A stretch of 38,478 nt of DNA from Bacteroidales bacterium (GTDB lineage Bacteria; Bacteroidota; Bacteroidia; Bacteroidales; UBA932). The position numbers and the translations under genes are program-made. The stretch is from contig JAAZEZ010000015.1 of NCBI GenBank assembly GCA_012511975.1, positions 1 through 38,478 of the forward strand, written 5' to 3'. The notes beneath the pieces were generated by a model. The model was not told the DNA's origin and searched no databases. It saw only the letters and a list, made by a program, of their open reading frames with translations. How positions within the stretch are numbered: position 1 is the stretch's first letter; each line of letters opens with the position of its first letter. Positions 1 through 7,297 of this stretch are shown one piece after another.

Positions 1-95
1 ACGGAAATTTTCTCCGTAGGACTTTCAATCTGAAAAATCAAAATCAGCCGGTGCCTTTCAAAAAATGATAATGACAGCCAGCCGGATTGATAAGA

Positions 96-434
96 CTACC
101 ACAAAATTTCGATAAACTTCTTGTAATTATATTCTCTTGTTCTGTCTTGAACACTAAACAAGTCAACCAGCCACCAAATACCACAGCCACCTGCGGTAAT
201 GAGCTTTAAAACACCCAATCCAATATCACCGAGCATAAACCGATCAATACCAAGCTGGCCTAAAAAGATGGAAACTAGTAACATGACCGTTGGATTTTTG
301 TATTCGTAAAAACGAATAAGATCGCTCTTCGAGTCCGGAGTAGCAGCCAGTCTCTCACGAATAGTCTGGATATTAGCAGAGGAGAAATATTCCCCTTTAA
401 TAGAAAGAAATGAGTCAATTTTTTGATTTTCCAT
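96..434 (-). CDS. TM2-domain membrane protein
   Basis: Small membrane protein of 112 residues with a C-terminal TM2 domain: two predicted membrane helices at about residues 48-64 and 72-94, joined by a short loop containing the LGIDRF motif and followed by the GGCGIWW motif and a polar tail. The N-terminal 45 residues are polar and cytoplasm-like. The molecular function of TM2 proteins in bacteria is not established. The frame stays open to an ATG at 590, but I chose the ATG at 434 because the protein then aligns without gaps, at identical length, with a second TM2 protein at 35575-35913 (41 of 66 residues identical from residue 47 onward). It stands alone, downstream of the terminator at 604-649. 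The family call is secure; the start is fairly secure. Confidence 0.8.
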   Translation of the reverse strand: MENQKIDSFLSIKGEYFSSANIQTIRERLAATPDSKSDLIRFYEYKNPTVMLLVSIFLGQLGIDRFMLGDIGLGVLKLITAGGCGIWWLVDLFSVQDRTREYNYKKFIEILW

Positions 435-566
435 AACGAAGCAATTAAGTGTTAGGTATAATATGTTAAATTCTTGTCCTTCAATGCATTGGCCTACCGG
501 CCTCAGAATGTGCGAAGTTTTTCTATCAGGTTTAACTGCGAATTTGATGAAATTATTTGAAACTTC

Positions 567-574
567 CAAATCTA
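567..574 (-). promoter_or_regulatory. Possible -7 box for the TM2 gene
   Basis: The minus strand reads TAGATTTG, matching the Bacteroidota -7 consensus TAnnTTTG. It lies about 130 bases upstream of the chosen TM2 start and downstream of the terminator at 604-649, so it would give this gene its own promoter. No convincing -33 element was seen, so this is tentative. Confidence 0.3.
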
Positions 575-603
575 TTATCTCGTAACCCACTGGTTTGCAC
601 TAC

Positions 604-649
604 AAAAAGAGCGGCCTGAAAAAGATCAAATCAACTCTTTTCAGGCCGC
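604..649 (-). terminator. Intrinsic terminator of the rnf-containing unit
   Basis: A 12-bp perfect stem (GCGGCCTGAAAA paired with TTTTCAGGCCGC, 611-649), extendable past a one-base bulge, is followed on the minus strand by a T-rich tract (TCTTTTTG). It lies about 60 bases beyond the stop codon of the TPR gene, the last gene of the minus-strand cluster, and is the only strong terminator found in that cluster. Confidence 0.85.
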
Positions 650-711
650 CCATATATGTCTAACGATATAACTATAAATTTCCCGGTAAAAATGTGGTCA
701 GAAATGCTCTC

Positions 712-984
712 CTACGGATTCATCAAATCCGTATTAACAAATCTGATGATGTCGTAGATGGATTCTATGGCGGCGTCGGCGGGGCCGTCTGGTTCGATTA
801 GCTTGGCCTTGTTGTAGGCATTGATTGCATCACCCCAAAGTTGCTGGCGGCGATAGATGCCGCCAAGCAGGTACCAGGCGTGTGCACAGCCGGGGTCTTT
901 CTTCAAATAGTCGTTGAGGGAGTCGTAGGCCTTGTCTATCTTGCCGTCCCTCAGCAAAGTTTCTATGTCCTTCAATCCTGCCAT
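712..984 (-). CDS. Small tetratricopeptide-repeat protein
   Basis: A 90-residue protein with about two TPR helical hairpins: residues 8-35 (LLRDGKIDKAYDSLNDYLKK type) and 36-66 (AWYLLGGIYRRQQLWGDAINAYNKA). The TPR signature positions W, LG, Y, A and P are visible. No signal peptide or membrane segment is present, so it is probably a cytoplasmic adaptor. It begins one base after the rnfA stop codon and is the last gene before the terminator, which implies co-transcription with the Rnf genes. A role in Rnf assembly is possible but is inference from position only. Confidence 0.75.
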   Translation of the reverse strand: MAGLKDIETLLRDGKIDKAYDSLNDYLKKDPGCAHAWYLLGGIYRRQQLWGDAINAYNKAKLIEPDGPADAAIESIYDIIRFVNTDLMNP

Positions 985-985
985 A

Positions 986-1585
986 TCATACTATTCCTGC
1001 AAATCCGATAAATGCCATTGCCATAATACCAGTGACTATCAGTGCGATAGGGACGCCTCTGAAAACCTTGGGAATATTGTTGAGATCAAGTTGCTCCCTA
1101 ATACCTGCAAAAAGGGTTATTGCAAGACCGTAGCCGAGAGCACATGCCACCGTATAAACCACTGACTGACCGAGATTGAGCATATGGGGATCACTACCAA
1201 AGGTAAATTCATTGTTTACAACGAGCAATGCCACTCCAAGCACACAGCAGTTGGTGGTAATCAGGGGAAGGAAGATGCCCAGAGCCTGATAAAGCGCAGG
1301 ACTGATTTTCTTGAGTATAATCTCTACCATTTGCACAAGACCGGCAATGACGAGAATAAAGCTCACTGTCTGGAGAAATTCTATACCAAGAGGCACGAGC
1401 ACATAATACTGGAGCAGGTAGGTTGCCAAAGTTGAGAGAGCCATTACAAAAGTCACCGCAGCCGACATACCGAGAGCGGTATTTACCTTCTGGGATACAC
1501 CTAAAAAGGGGCATATTCCAAGAAATTGCGACAACACAATGTTGTTGACAAATACGGCAGATATGATGATAATGATATATTCCAT
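986..1585 (-). CDS. rnfA: Rnf electron-transport complex subunit A
   Basis: Integral membrane subunit of the Rnf ferredoxin:NAD+ oxidoreductase, which couples electron transfer to ion (Na+ or H+) translocation. The 199 residues are almost entirely hydrophobic, with about six helices. Family motifs seen are the N-terminal NNIVLSQFLGICPFLG and, in the central part, LPLITTNCCVLGVALL; each carries a cysteine in a half-membrane helix of the type that holds the intramembrane iron-sulfur centre shared by RnfA and RnfE. Length is normal for the family. It follows rnfE by two bases and ends one base before the TPR gene, in the usual Bacteroidales order B-C-D-G-E-A. Confidence 0.95.
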   Translation of the reverse strand: MEYIIIIISAVFVNNIVLSQFLGICPFLGVSQKVNTALGMSAAVTFVMALSTLATYLLQYYVLVPLGIEFLQTVSFILVIAGLVQMVEIILKKISPALYQALGIFLPLITTNCCVLGVALLVVNNEFTFGSDPHMLNLGQSVVYTVACALGYGLAITLFAGIREQLDLNNIPKVFRGVPIALIVTGIMAMAFIGFAGIV

Positions 1586-1587
1586 AA

Positions 1588-2175
1588 TTATGCCTTTTTA
1601 GCGGTTACTGTTCTGAACAAAACTATGAGGTATGCTAGCACGATAAATGCGCCCGGAGCAAGGATAAAAGCGAGTATTCCATCTCCCTGGATGAATTTCC
1701 AACCGAATATAGAACCACTGCCGAGGAGTTCACGTACAAAGCCGAGAATGGTCAGGGCTATCGTAAAACCGAGCCCAACCCCGATTCCGTCACAAGCGGA
1801 GTCAATCACGGAGTTTTTATTGGCATATGCTTCGGCACGGCCCAGCACAATACAGTTTACTACAATCAGCGGAATAAATATACCGAGAGTCTCGTAAAGT
1901 GAGGGCAAGTATGCCTGAAGGAGCAGTTGCACTATGGTCACGAATGCTGCAATCACCACGATGTAAGAGGGTATGCGCACTTGTTCGGGGATAAGCTTTG
2001 CTATCGCAGAGATGGTCATATTGGAAAGTACGAGTACAAAGAGGGTGGCAAGTCCCATACCCATACCGTTAAGGGCCGATGTGGTGGTGCCCAATGTAGG
2101 ACACATACCGAGGATAAGAACAAATGTTGGGTTGTTCTTGATTATGCCGTCAATTATCAGTTTCAATTTTCCCAT
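1588..2175 (-). CDS. rnfE: Rnf electron-transport complex subunit E
   Basis: A 195-residue polytopic membrane protein, paralogous to RnfA and predicted to pair with it as an inverted-topology partner in the Rnf membrane core. The N-terminal NNPTFVLILGMCPTLGTTTSALNG and the central IPLIVVNCIVLGRAEAYA segments are diagnostic of RnfE/NqrD-type subunits, with cysteines in positions equivalent to those of RnfA. The C-terminal half continues with membrane helices (FIQGDGILAFILAPGAF). It starts two bases after the rnfG stop and ends two bases before rnfA, so translation is probably coupled. No oddities were seen. Confidence 0.95.
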   Translation of the reverse strand: MGKLKLIIDGIIKNNPTFVLILGMCPTLGTTTSALNGMGMGLATLFVLVLSNMTISAIAKLIPEQVRIPSYIVVIAAFVTIVQLLLQAYLPSLYETLGIFIPLIVVNCIVLGRAEAYANKNSVIDSACDGIGVGLGFTIALTILGFVRELLGSGSIFGWKFIQGDGILAFILAPGAFIVLAYLIVLFRTVTAKKA

Positions 2176-2177
2176 GG

Positions 2178-2738
2178 TTACTGCTGTTTTTGAAGTTCAA
2201 CAAATACCTTATGAGCTGTATCGACACCTTTGAGGAAAGCCCTCGAAGTGACGGTGGAAGCGGTAATAGCGTCAATCTCTCCGCCATCTTTGGTGACAGT
2301 AAGATTGGAAAAAGCAGGATTCTTTCCCACTATTTGTGTTCTGGTGGGGATTTCATCGGAAATTTTTGCACCTAGTCCGGGTGTTTCCGAATGAGAAATC
2401 ACCGCTGTATTATAGATAGTGCCATCCGCCTTGAAGCCCACCATTATCTGAATGGGGCCTCCGAAGCCGGAGGTATTGACTTTTATGGCGTAACCGACGA
2501 TAGTTCCGTCCATTTTAGCGGGATACACAACACTACCCTCTACCTTCATCATCTCTTCAGAGGGGTTGTTGTTACATTCGGGGACGACGGCCTTTATGGC
2601 ATTGTTTATTTTTGCCAATTCCGCAGCCTCAATAGGAGCTTTTGTCACGGAATAGACAACCCCGAGCAGTGCGGAGCAAATGAAGCAGATAACCGATAGT
2701 GTTATCACCATATTTTTGAAAGATGATTCTTTAGCCAT
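2178..2738 (-). CDS. rnfG: Rnf electron-transport complex subunit G, FMN-binding
   Basis: A 186-residue subunit with one N-terminal membrane anchor (about residues 9-30) and an extracytoplasmic FMN-binding domain. FMN is normally attached covalently by ApbE to the threonine of a DxxSGATxT-type motif. Here the motif reads DAITASTVTS (about residues 156-165), so the acceptor threonine is kept but the SGA part is changed. The GFGGPIQIMVGF and SETPGLGAKI segments are typical of the family. The gene overlaps rnfD by 8 bases and has a near-perfect Shine-Dalgarno site. No apbE gene occurs in this window, so flavinylation must depend on a gene elsewhere. Confidence 0.93.
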   Translation of the reverse strand: MAKESSFKNMVITLSVICFICSALLGVVYSVTKAPIEAAELAKINNAIKAVVPECNNNPSEEMMKVEGSVVYPAKMDGTIVGYAIKVNTSGFGGPIQIMVGFKADGTIYNTAVISHSETPGLGAKISDEIPTRTQIVGKNPAFSNLTVTKDGGEIDAITASTVTSRAFLKGVDTAHKVFVELQKQQ

Positions 2739-3732
2739 TTTTCACCTCCTTTGCGTATCTCCAGGGTTTACAATATTTATTGAGAAGAGGAACTGTCGTA
2801 TTCATTATTAGAATTGCGAAAGAAATTCCTTCGGGATATGCTCCGAAATAACGGATAAGCACAGTGATGACACCAATGCCGATAGAATATATAACTATAC
2901 CCTTGACCGACATCGGCGATGTGACATAATCGGTTGCCATAAAGATGGATCCAAGCAGCACGCCTCCGGTAAAGATATTGAACAAGGGACCTGTGTATAT
3001 TTCAGGGTTGATCAGATTGAAAATCCCTGTCATCACAGCTATAGTGCCCACAATGATAAGCGGAATGTGAGGCTTGATAACTCTCCTGATAAGAAGATAT
3101 ACAAATCCAAGGATAAGCGCGAGCGCGGAAATCTCGCCAACCGAACCTCCTGCCTTGATGAAAAACATCTCCCTAAAGGTGAACTCATTTGCAGCAAAAA
3201 TCTCGGGAAGTGTGAGTCCGGCTGCCAGGCCTTCCTTGGCAATCCCCAGAGGAGTTGCACCAGTGAAGGCATCCACGTCTGTCCTGAACCACGACTCGGG
3301 AATTGTCCAATCGGTCATTAGTGTCGGAAATGATATCAGCAAAAAGACACGTCCCACAAGAGCAGGGTTAAATATATTCTGTCCCAAACCGCCAAAAGTC
3401 ATTTTGACAATTCCGATTGCTACGATTGCACCTATTACAACGAGCCACCAAGGGGAACTGGGTGGAAGGTTGAGAGCCAGAAGACAACCTGTAACCGTCG
3501 CAGACAAGTCATTAACGGTTACTTTTGTCTTCATTATAAATTTTTGGATTAAATATTCCACTAAAACACAGGAAATGACACCCACAAGCACCAACTTTAT
3601 AGCAGAGAATCCAAAGAAATAGATGGAAACCAGCAGTGAGGGTGCAAGGGCTATCAGCACATCCCTCATCAGAGACTGAGTATTCTCCTTTACATGAAGG
3701 TGAGGAGCACCTGATACTAAAAGTCTTGCCAT
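2731..3732 (-). CDS. rnfD: Rnf electron-transport complex subunit D, FMN-binding
   Basis: A 333-residue polytopic inner-membrane subunit of Rnf. The flavinylation motif DAFTGATPLG lies near residues 152-161, with the threonine that carries covalent FMN in characterised RnfD/NqrB proteins. Other family segments are ATVTGCLLALNLPPSSPWW, FGGLGQNIFNPALVGR and FMATDYVTSPMS. The N-terminal SGAPHLHVKENTQSLMRDVL is the usual cytoplasmic start. It begins three bases after the rnfC stop and its 3' end overlaps the rnfG start, carrying the rnfG ribosome-binding site inside its last codons. Length and motifs are normal. Confidence 0.95.
   Translation of the reverse strand: MARLLVSGAPHLHVKENTQSLMRDVLIALAPSLLVSIYFFGFSAIKLVLVGVISCVLVEYLIQKFIMKTKVTVNDLSATVTGCLLALNLPPSSPWWLVVIGAIVAIGIVKMTFGGLGQNIFNPALVGRVFLLISFPTLMTDWTIPESWFRTDVDAFTGATPLGIAKEGLAAGLTLPEIFAANEFTFREMFFIKAGGSVGEISALALILGFVYLLIRRVIKPHIPLIIVGTIAVMTGIFNLINPEIYTGPLFNIFTGGVLLGSIFMATDYVTSPMSVKGIVIYSIGIGVITVLIRYFGAYPEGISFAILIMNTTVPLLNKYCKPWRYAKEVKNG
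2745..2749 (-). promoter_or_regulatory. Strong Shine-Dalgarno site for rnfG
   Basis: The minus strand reads AAAGGAGGTGAAAAATGG across the rnfD/rnfG junction, placing GGAGG six bases before the rnfG ATG and inside the last codons of rnfD. This is close to the ideal anti-16S complement. That is unusual because Bacteroidota generally initiate without such sites, and it firmly fixes the rnfG start. Confidence 0.75.
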
Positions 3733-3735
3733 AGT

Positions 3736-5076
3736 TTACTTTTTTACAGATCTGTTACGCATTATATTCATAACCTCCGCCTTGCTTACCCTAATAATGT
3801 CAAGCAAAGGAATATGTGCAGGACAGGAGTATAGACAGCATCCGCATTCAATACAGTCATGGATTTTCTCCTTTTCGAGTTCATCATACATACCGCCGAT
3901 GCGGGAAAGTTTATTGAGAAGATAGGGTTCCAGGCCCATAGGGCAGGCATCGATGCAGTTTCCACATCTGATGCAGTTTCCCTCCTCCTTTCTCTTGGTC
4001 TCAGCTTCGGTCAGAAGCAGTAAAGCAGAAGTCGCCTTAAGGGTGGATGCCTCGATATTTGCCACAGCTTTGCCCATCATAGGACCTCCGCTGACAAACT
4101 TAGCTGCATCACTCGGAGCACCTCCGATGGCATTGAGTATCTTCGAGAATGGAGTACCTACCCTCACAAGGAAATTTCTATGTTGGGGAACGCAGTTACC
4201 GGTGACGGTCACCACATTGTCAATAAGAGGTTTATTCTTCTGGACCGCCTCATATACAGCCAACGAAGTACCCACATTCTGAACTACCGCTCCCACTTCG
4301 ATTGGAAGTGCTAATGAAGGCACTTTACGGCCGGTTAGTGCAGCAATAAGCTGTTTTTCGCCTCCCTGAGGATATTTCTTTTTGAGAGCAACCACCTTCA
4401 TGTCGGGATAGTGTGATGCAGCTCGTGTTATAGAAACAATAGCTTCAGGCTTATTCTCCTCTATACCTATATAGCATTTATCTACTTTGAGAGCCTTCAT
4501 CATTATGGCTGCGCCAATAACGATCTCATCGGGACGCTCTCTCATTATCCTATCGTCTGAGGTGATATAAGGCTCACATTCAGTACCATTTATAATAAGG
4601 TATTCGGCTTTTTTGTCCTTGGGGGGATTGAGCTTGACATGCGTCGGAAATGCAGCCCCGCCAAGTCCTACAACGCCCGCATTTTTGATTTTTTCAAGAA
4701 TTTCTTCTGAAGAAAATGGGATTTCCCTTACTATATCTTTGCTTCTATTAATCTCTTCGCACCACTCATCGCCTTCTACGTCAATCACAATGTGCATAAC
4801 GGGATTTCCTGCCAGGTCACCTTTCGGCTCCACTGCCTTTACCGTTCCCGAAACGGATGAGTGCACAAAGGTTGAAATAAATCCTGTAGGCTTACCTATG
4901 ACCTGACCCACCTTGACCTTGTCCCCTTTTTGCACCACAGGCTCGGCCGGAGCACCCAGATGTTGAGCCATTGAAATGTAGGCTACATCCAGAACAGGAA
5001 ATGTCTCGATATGTGCCTCGCGGGAGAGGTTGTTCTCTTGAGGATGGATACCACCTATTGAAAATGTACGTTTCAT
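3736..5076 (-). CDS. rnfC: Rnf electron-transport complex subunit C
   Basis: A 446-residue peripheral subunit that carries the NAD(H)-binding/FMN module and two [4Fe-4S] clusters of Rnf. The N-terminal region contains a biotinyl-lipoyl-like fold (KGDKVKVGQVIGKP, FVHSSVSGTV). Next is the NADH-dehydrogenase 51-kDa-like core with GVVGLGGAAFPTHVKL and LIINGTECEPYITSDDR. A SLBB-like region follows (VTVTGNCVPQHRNFLVRVGTPF). The C-terminus has two ferredoxin motifs, CIRCGNCIDACP near 367-378 and CIECGCCLYSCP near 406-417. The long N-terminal extensions of some enterobacterial RnfC proteins are absent. A GGAGG site lies seven bases before the ATG. It sits 12 bases after rnfB and 3 bases before rnfD. 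Confidence 0.95.
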   Translation of the reverse strand: MKRTFSIGGIHPQENNLSREAHIETFPVLDVAYISMAQHLGAPAEPVVQKGDKVKVGQVIGKPTGFISTFVHSSVSGTVKAVEPKGDLAGNPVMHIVIDVEGDEWCEEINRSKDIVREIPFSSEEILEKIKNAGVVGLGGAAFPTHVKLNPPKDKKAEYLIINGTECEPYITSDDRIMRERPDEIVIGAAIMMKALKVDKCYIGIEENKPEAIVSITRAASHYPDMKVVALKKKYPQGGEKQLIAALTGRKVPSLALPIEVGAVVQNVGTSLAVYEAVQKNKPLIDNVVTVTGNCVPQHRNFLVRVGTPFSKILNAIGGAPSDAAKFVSGGPMMGKAVANIEASTLKATSALLLLTEAETKRKEEGNCIRCGNCIDACPMGLEPYLLNKLSRIGGMYDELEKEKIHDCIECGCCLYSCPAHIPLLDIIRVSKAEVMNIMRNRSVKK

Positions 5077-5083
5077 ATCTGTT

Positions 5084-5088
5084 CCTCC
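5084..5088 (-). promoter_or_regulatory. Shine-Dalgarno site for rnfC
   Basis: The minus strand reads TAGGGAGGAACAGATATG, where TAG is the rnfB stop codon and ATG the rnfC start. GGAGG sits seven bases before the start. Together with rnfG this makes two genes of the Rnf cluster with strong sites in a lineage that rarely uses them. Confidence 0.6.
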
Positions 5089-5970
5089 CTAATTTTCATT
5101 TTTTACAACAGGATTCTGCACTTCTACCTTATTGGGCGTCACAGCCACCTTAAGGGGGAAATTGACTGCCCAAATGGCATTGGTCGGACACTCGTCAATA
5201 CACTTACGGCAAAGCTTGCACTTGGAAGCGTCAATGTAGGCGAGATTATTTTCAATAGTAATAGCTTCGAAAGCACATACCTTAGCGCATTTACCACAGC
5301 CGATACAGCTCACTGAGCAGGCCTTGCGAGCAATCGCTCCCTTATCCTTGTTTGAGCAGGAGACATAAACCCTGCGATTTTTAGGACCCTTGGGACGAAG
5401 TTCGATGATGGACTTGGGACAGACTTTGACACAGGCTCCGCAAGCTACGCACTTCTCCTCGTCAACCTCAACTATACCGCGTTTTTCATCGAGGTGGATA
5501 GCATCAAACTTACACACAGAAACGCAGTCGCCCTTACCCAGACAGCCATACTTACAGCCGGTATCTCCGGAATAAAGCGAAGCCATAACCTTACAAGAGG
5601 CATACCCATCAAAACAGTTGGTCTTTGCGCGGTTGTCAAAGGTGCCGTGACACTTGATGACAGCCACTCTCGGCTCCGTTTTAACTGCTTCCTGACCAAG
5701 AGCTGTCGCTATTTTTTCCATAACTGCATCGCCTCCGACAGGACAGTAAAACGAACCAATGGATGAGGCCTTCACAACATCTTCAGCAAATGCGTGGCAT
5801 CCGGCCAGACCGCATCCGCCACAATTGGCTCCGGGGAGCAAGGACTCGACTATGTCTACCCTCGGATCCTCTTCAACCTTGAACATTTGTGCCACCAGGT
5901 AGAGGACCACCGAAAAGAGCAGTCCGAGCACCACCAGACAAACAATCGTGTAAATAATCGTTGTAATCAT
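5089..5970 (-). CDS. rnfB: Rnf electron-transport complex subunit B, polyferredoxin
   Basis: A 293-residue iron-sulfur subunit that accepts electrons from reduced ferredoxin. An N-terminal membrane helix (about 4-27) is followed by a four-cysteine cluster domain (CGGCGLAGCHAFAEDV, about residues 49-64, with a further Cys in FYCPVGG). Multiple 4Fe-4S ferredoxin motifs come next: CKYGCLGKGDCVSVCKFDA, CVACGACVKVCP, CIGCGKCAKVC and CKLCRKCIDECP. A short polar tail ends the protein. The ATG overlaps the rseC stop (ATGA), implying translational coupling. This is the first rnf gene of the cluster. Length and motif set match the Bacteroidales form. Confidence 0.95.
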   Translation of the reverse strand: MITTIIYTIVCLVVLGLLFSVVLYLVAQMFKVEEDPRVDIVESLLPGANCGGCGLAGCHAFAEDVVKASSIGSFYCPVGGDAVMEKIATALGQEAVKTEPRVAVIKCHGTFDNRAKTNCFDGYASCKVMASLYSGDTGCKYGCLGKGDCVSVCKFDAIHLDEKRGIVEVDEEKCVACGACVKVCPKSIIELRPKGPKNRRVYVSCSNKDKGAIARKACSVSCIGCGKCAKVCAFEAITIENNLAYIDASKCKLCRKCIDECPTNAIWAVNFPLKVAVTPNKVEVQNPVVKNEN

Positions 5971-6407
5971 TTGGATAGTTTTTCAATAGAAAAAGTAAAG
6001 TCTTTAGATATTTTGTTTTTTAATAGATAGATAAGAAAAAAATAGAACGCAAGAATTGCAAGTACACTAATTCCGGTAATGAGTTCGCTCACCCCGATTT
6101 TTGTTAAGATAAAAATTGTGGCAAGAAGCAACATCAGAGGTACGACTGAGGTAATCCAAACAGCTCTGGCACCAAGAGATGCCTTGAGAAGCACTTTCAC
6201 CTCCTCTCCAACCTGATAATCGCAGGCCAGTGTTGATATTGATTGGGGAATATCGATAGTCTTGATGGATTCATCAGACGCGATGCAGACACCTTTAGCG
6301 TGACAAGCCGCACAAGCTGACTTGTTGAGAATCTCAACTGTAATAAACTCATTTGTAATTGAGGTCACAACACCCGGGTGCTCTATATTATTTGCTTTTA
6401 CAGCCAT
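5967..6407 (-). CDS. rseC: RseC/MucC-family membrane protein
   Basis: A 146-residue protein of the SoxR-reducing-system/RseC family. The N-terminal cytoplasmic domain has a cysteine cluster, SACAACHAKGVC (Cys32, Cys35, Cys41), that probably binds an iron-sulfur centre. It is followed by a beta-type segment (DYQVGEEVKVLLKASLG) and two membrane helices at about 82-102 and 106-128. In E. coli, RseC works with Rnf homologues (Rsx) to keep SoxR reduced; in Bacteroidales a gene of this family commonly precedes rnfB. The ATG overlaps the stop of the DUF3108 gene (TAATG) and the TGA overlaps the rnfB start. A role in Rnf assembly or redox coupling is inference. Confidence 0.85.
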   Translation of the reverse strand: MAVKANNIEHPGVVTSITNEFITVEILNKSACAACHAKGVCIASDESIKTIDIPQSISTLACDYQVGEEVKVLLKASLGARAVWITSVVPLMLLLATIFILTKIGVSELITGISVLAILAFYFFLIYLLKNKISKDFTFSIEKLSK

Positions 6408-7288
6408 TATTCCTTTTTAATAAGACTGGTCAAAGGATATTTGACACCTTCATATACACCTACTCGGCCATTTATCGCACCCACTGCAACGGGTGCCGAG
6501 AAGAAAATGGGAAGCTTGTTGGCATCATCGGAAAGCCAGATAAACACTTTTTCCTCACCATAGAAGACACTTTCTCCATCACCTTCGCCAAAGGAGAAGA
6601 CAGAAGTTTCATCTTTATCTTTGGAACGATTTTTCTTGGGATTTACGGCAATAGCCAGCTTAATAGCATTGAAAGTACCCACCTTGGCTATTTTCTTCTT
6701 TTCACGACCGACAAAACGTACGCGTATATCCAGGACATCCTTATCGAGAGCAACTGTAAAAGGTACAGGCTCACTATTTTCGAGCTTTTTGAAATCGAGA
6801 CATCTCACTGCAAAAAAGATATTGATGATGTCACGGATCACAACATCCTCGTAGAAAGTTGTATCCCTACGGGGACGGCCCTTCTTGTCAAGGACGGCGT
6901 TTAGCGTTTTACCGTCGTCACTCCAATTATACCAGTTCTTGGCATAATAACTCCCCTCATTCACATCTCTGTGGAAATAGAGAGGCTTCAAGTCCTTGAC
7001 ATAGAACTTTGATTCATAAATATCCCTCACCTTGAAGAATGAATCCCAGAATTTATAGGTACTTGCCTTTGCCAAGAGATGGTAATAGGGCTCTTTGCCC
7101 TCCTCAGACTTTTCTGTAAAAGTAAACTTTACACTGGCAATATCTGCGCTGAAGCCCCACTTGTAATGTACAATCAGCTCCATGTTTTCACCGCTCTGGA
7201 AAGGATACTCCTTATTCTGTGCGGTAGCGCCCACTGAAAAGAAAGAAAGAATAAGTGACAGTAGCGCAAAAAATATTTTTTTCATCAA
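6407..7288 (-). CDS. DUF3108-family exported protein
   Basis: A 293-residue protein with an N-terminal signal peptide (MMKKIFFALLSLILSFFSVG, cleavage probably after TAQ or nearby) and a DUF3108-type beta-rich domain. Recognisable segments are YPFQSGENMELIVHYKWGF near the start, the FYEDVVIRDIINIFFAVRCLDF segment in the middle, and near the C-terminus KVFIWLSDDANKLPIFFSA followed by VGAINGRVGVYEGVKYPL. The family is common in Bacteroidota and is probably periplasmic or attached to the outer membrane; its biochemical role is unknown. It lies nine bases after dnaB and overlaps the rseC start by one base. The start could equally be the second Met codon. Confidence 0.8.
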   Translation of the reverse strand: MMKKIFFALLSLILSFFSVGATAQNKEYPFQSGENMELIVHYKWGFSADIASVKFTFTEKSEEGKEPYYHLLAKASTYKFWDSFFKVRDIYESKFYVKDLKPLYFHRDVNEGSYYAKNWYNWSDDGKTLNAVLDKKGRPRRDTTFYEDVVIRDIINIFFAVRCLDFKKLENSEPVPFTVALDKDVLDIRVRFVGREKKKIAKVGTFNAIKLAIAVNPKKNRSKDKDETSVFSFGEGDGESVFYGEEKVFIWLSDDANKLPIFFSAPVAVGAINGRVGVYEGVKYPLTSLIKKE

Positions 7289-7297
7289 ATAATCGTT

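Noticed and set aside
1-95. Short hairpin (ACGGA...TCCGT, 1-17) as a terminator of the first TM2 gene
   Set aside because: The stem is only five base pairs, is cut by the window edge and has no T-run on the minus strand that can be seen.
435-590. N-terminal extension of the first TM2 protein (start at 590)
   Set aside because: The start at 434 gives exact collinearity with the second TM2 protein; the extension has no counterpart there.
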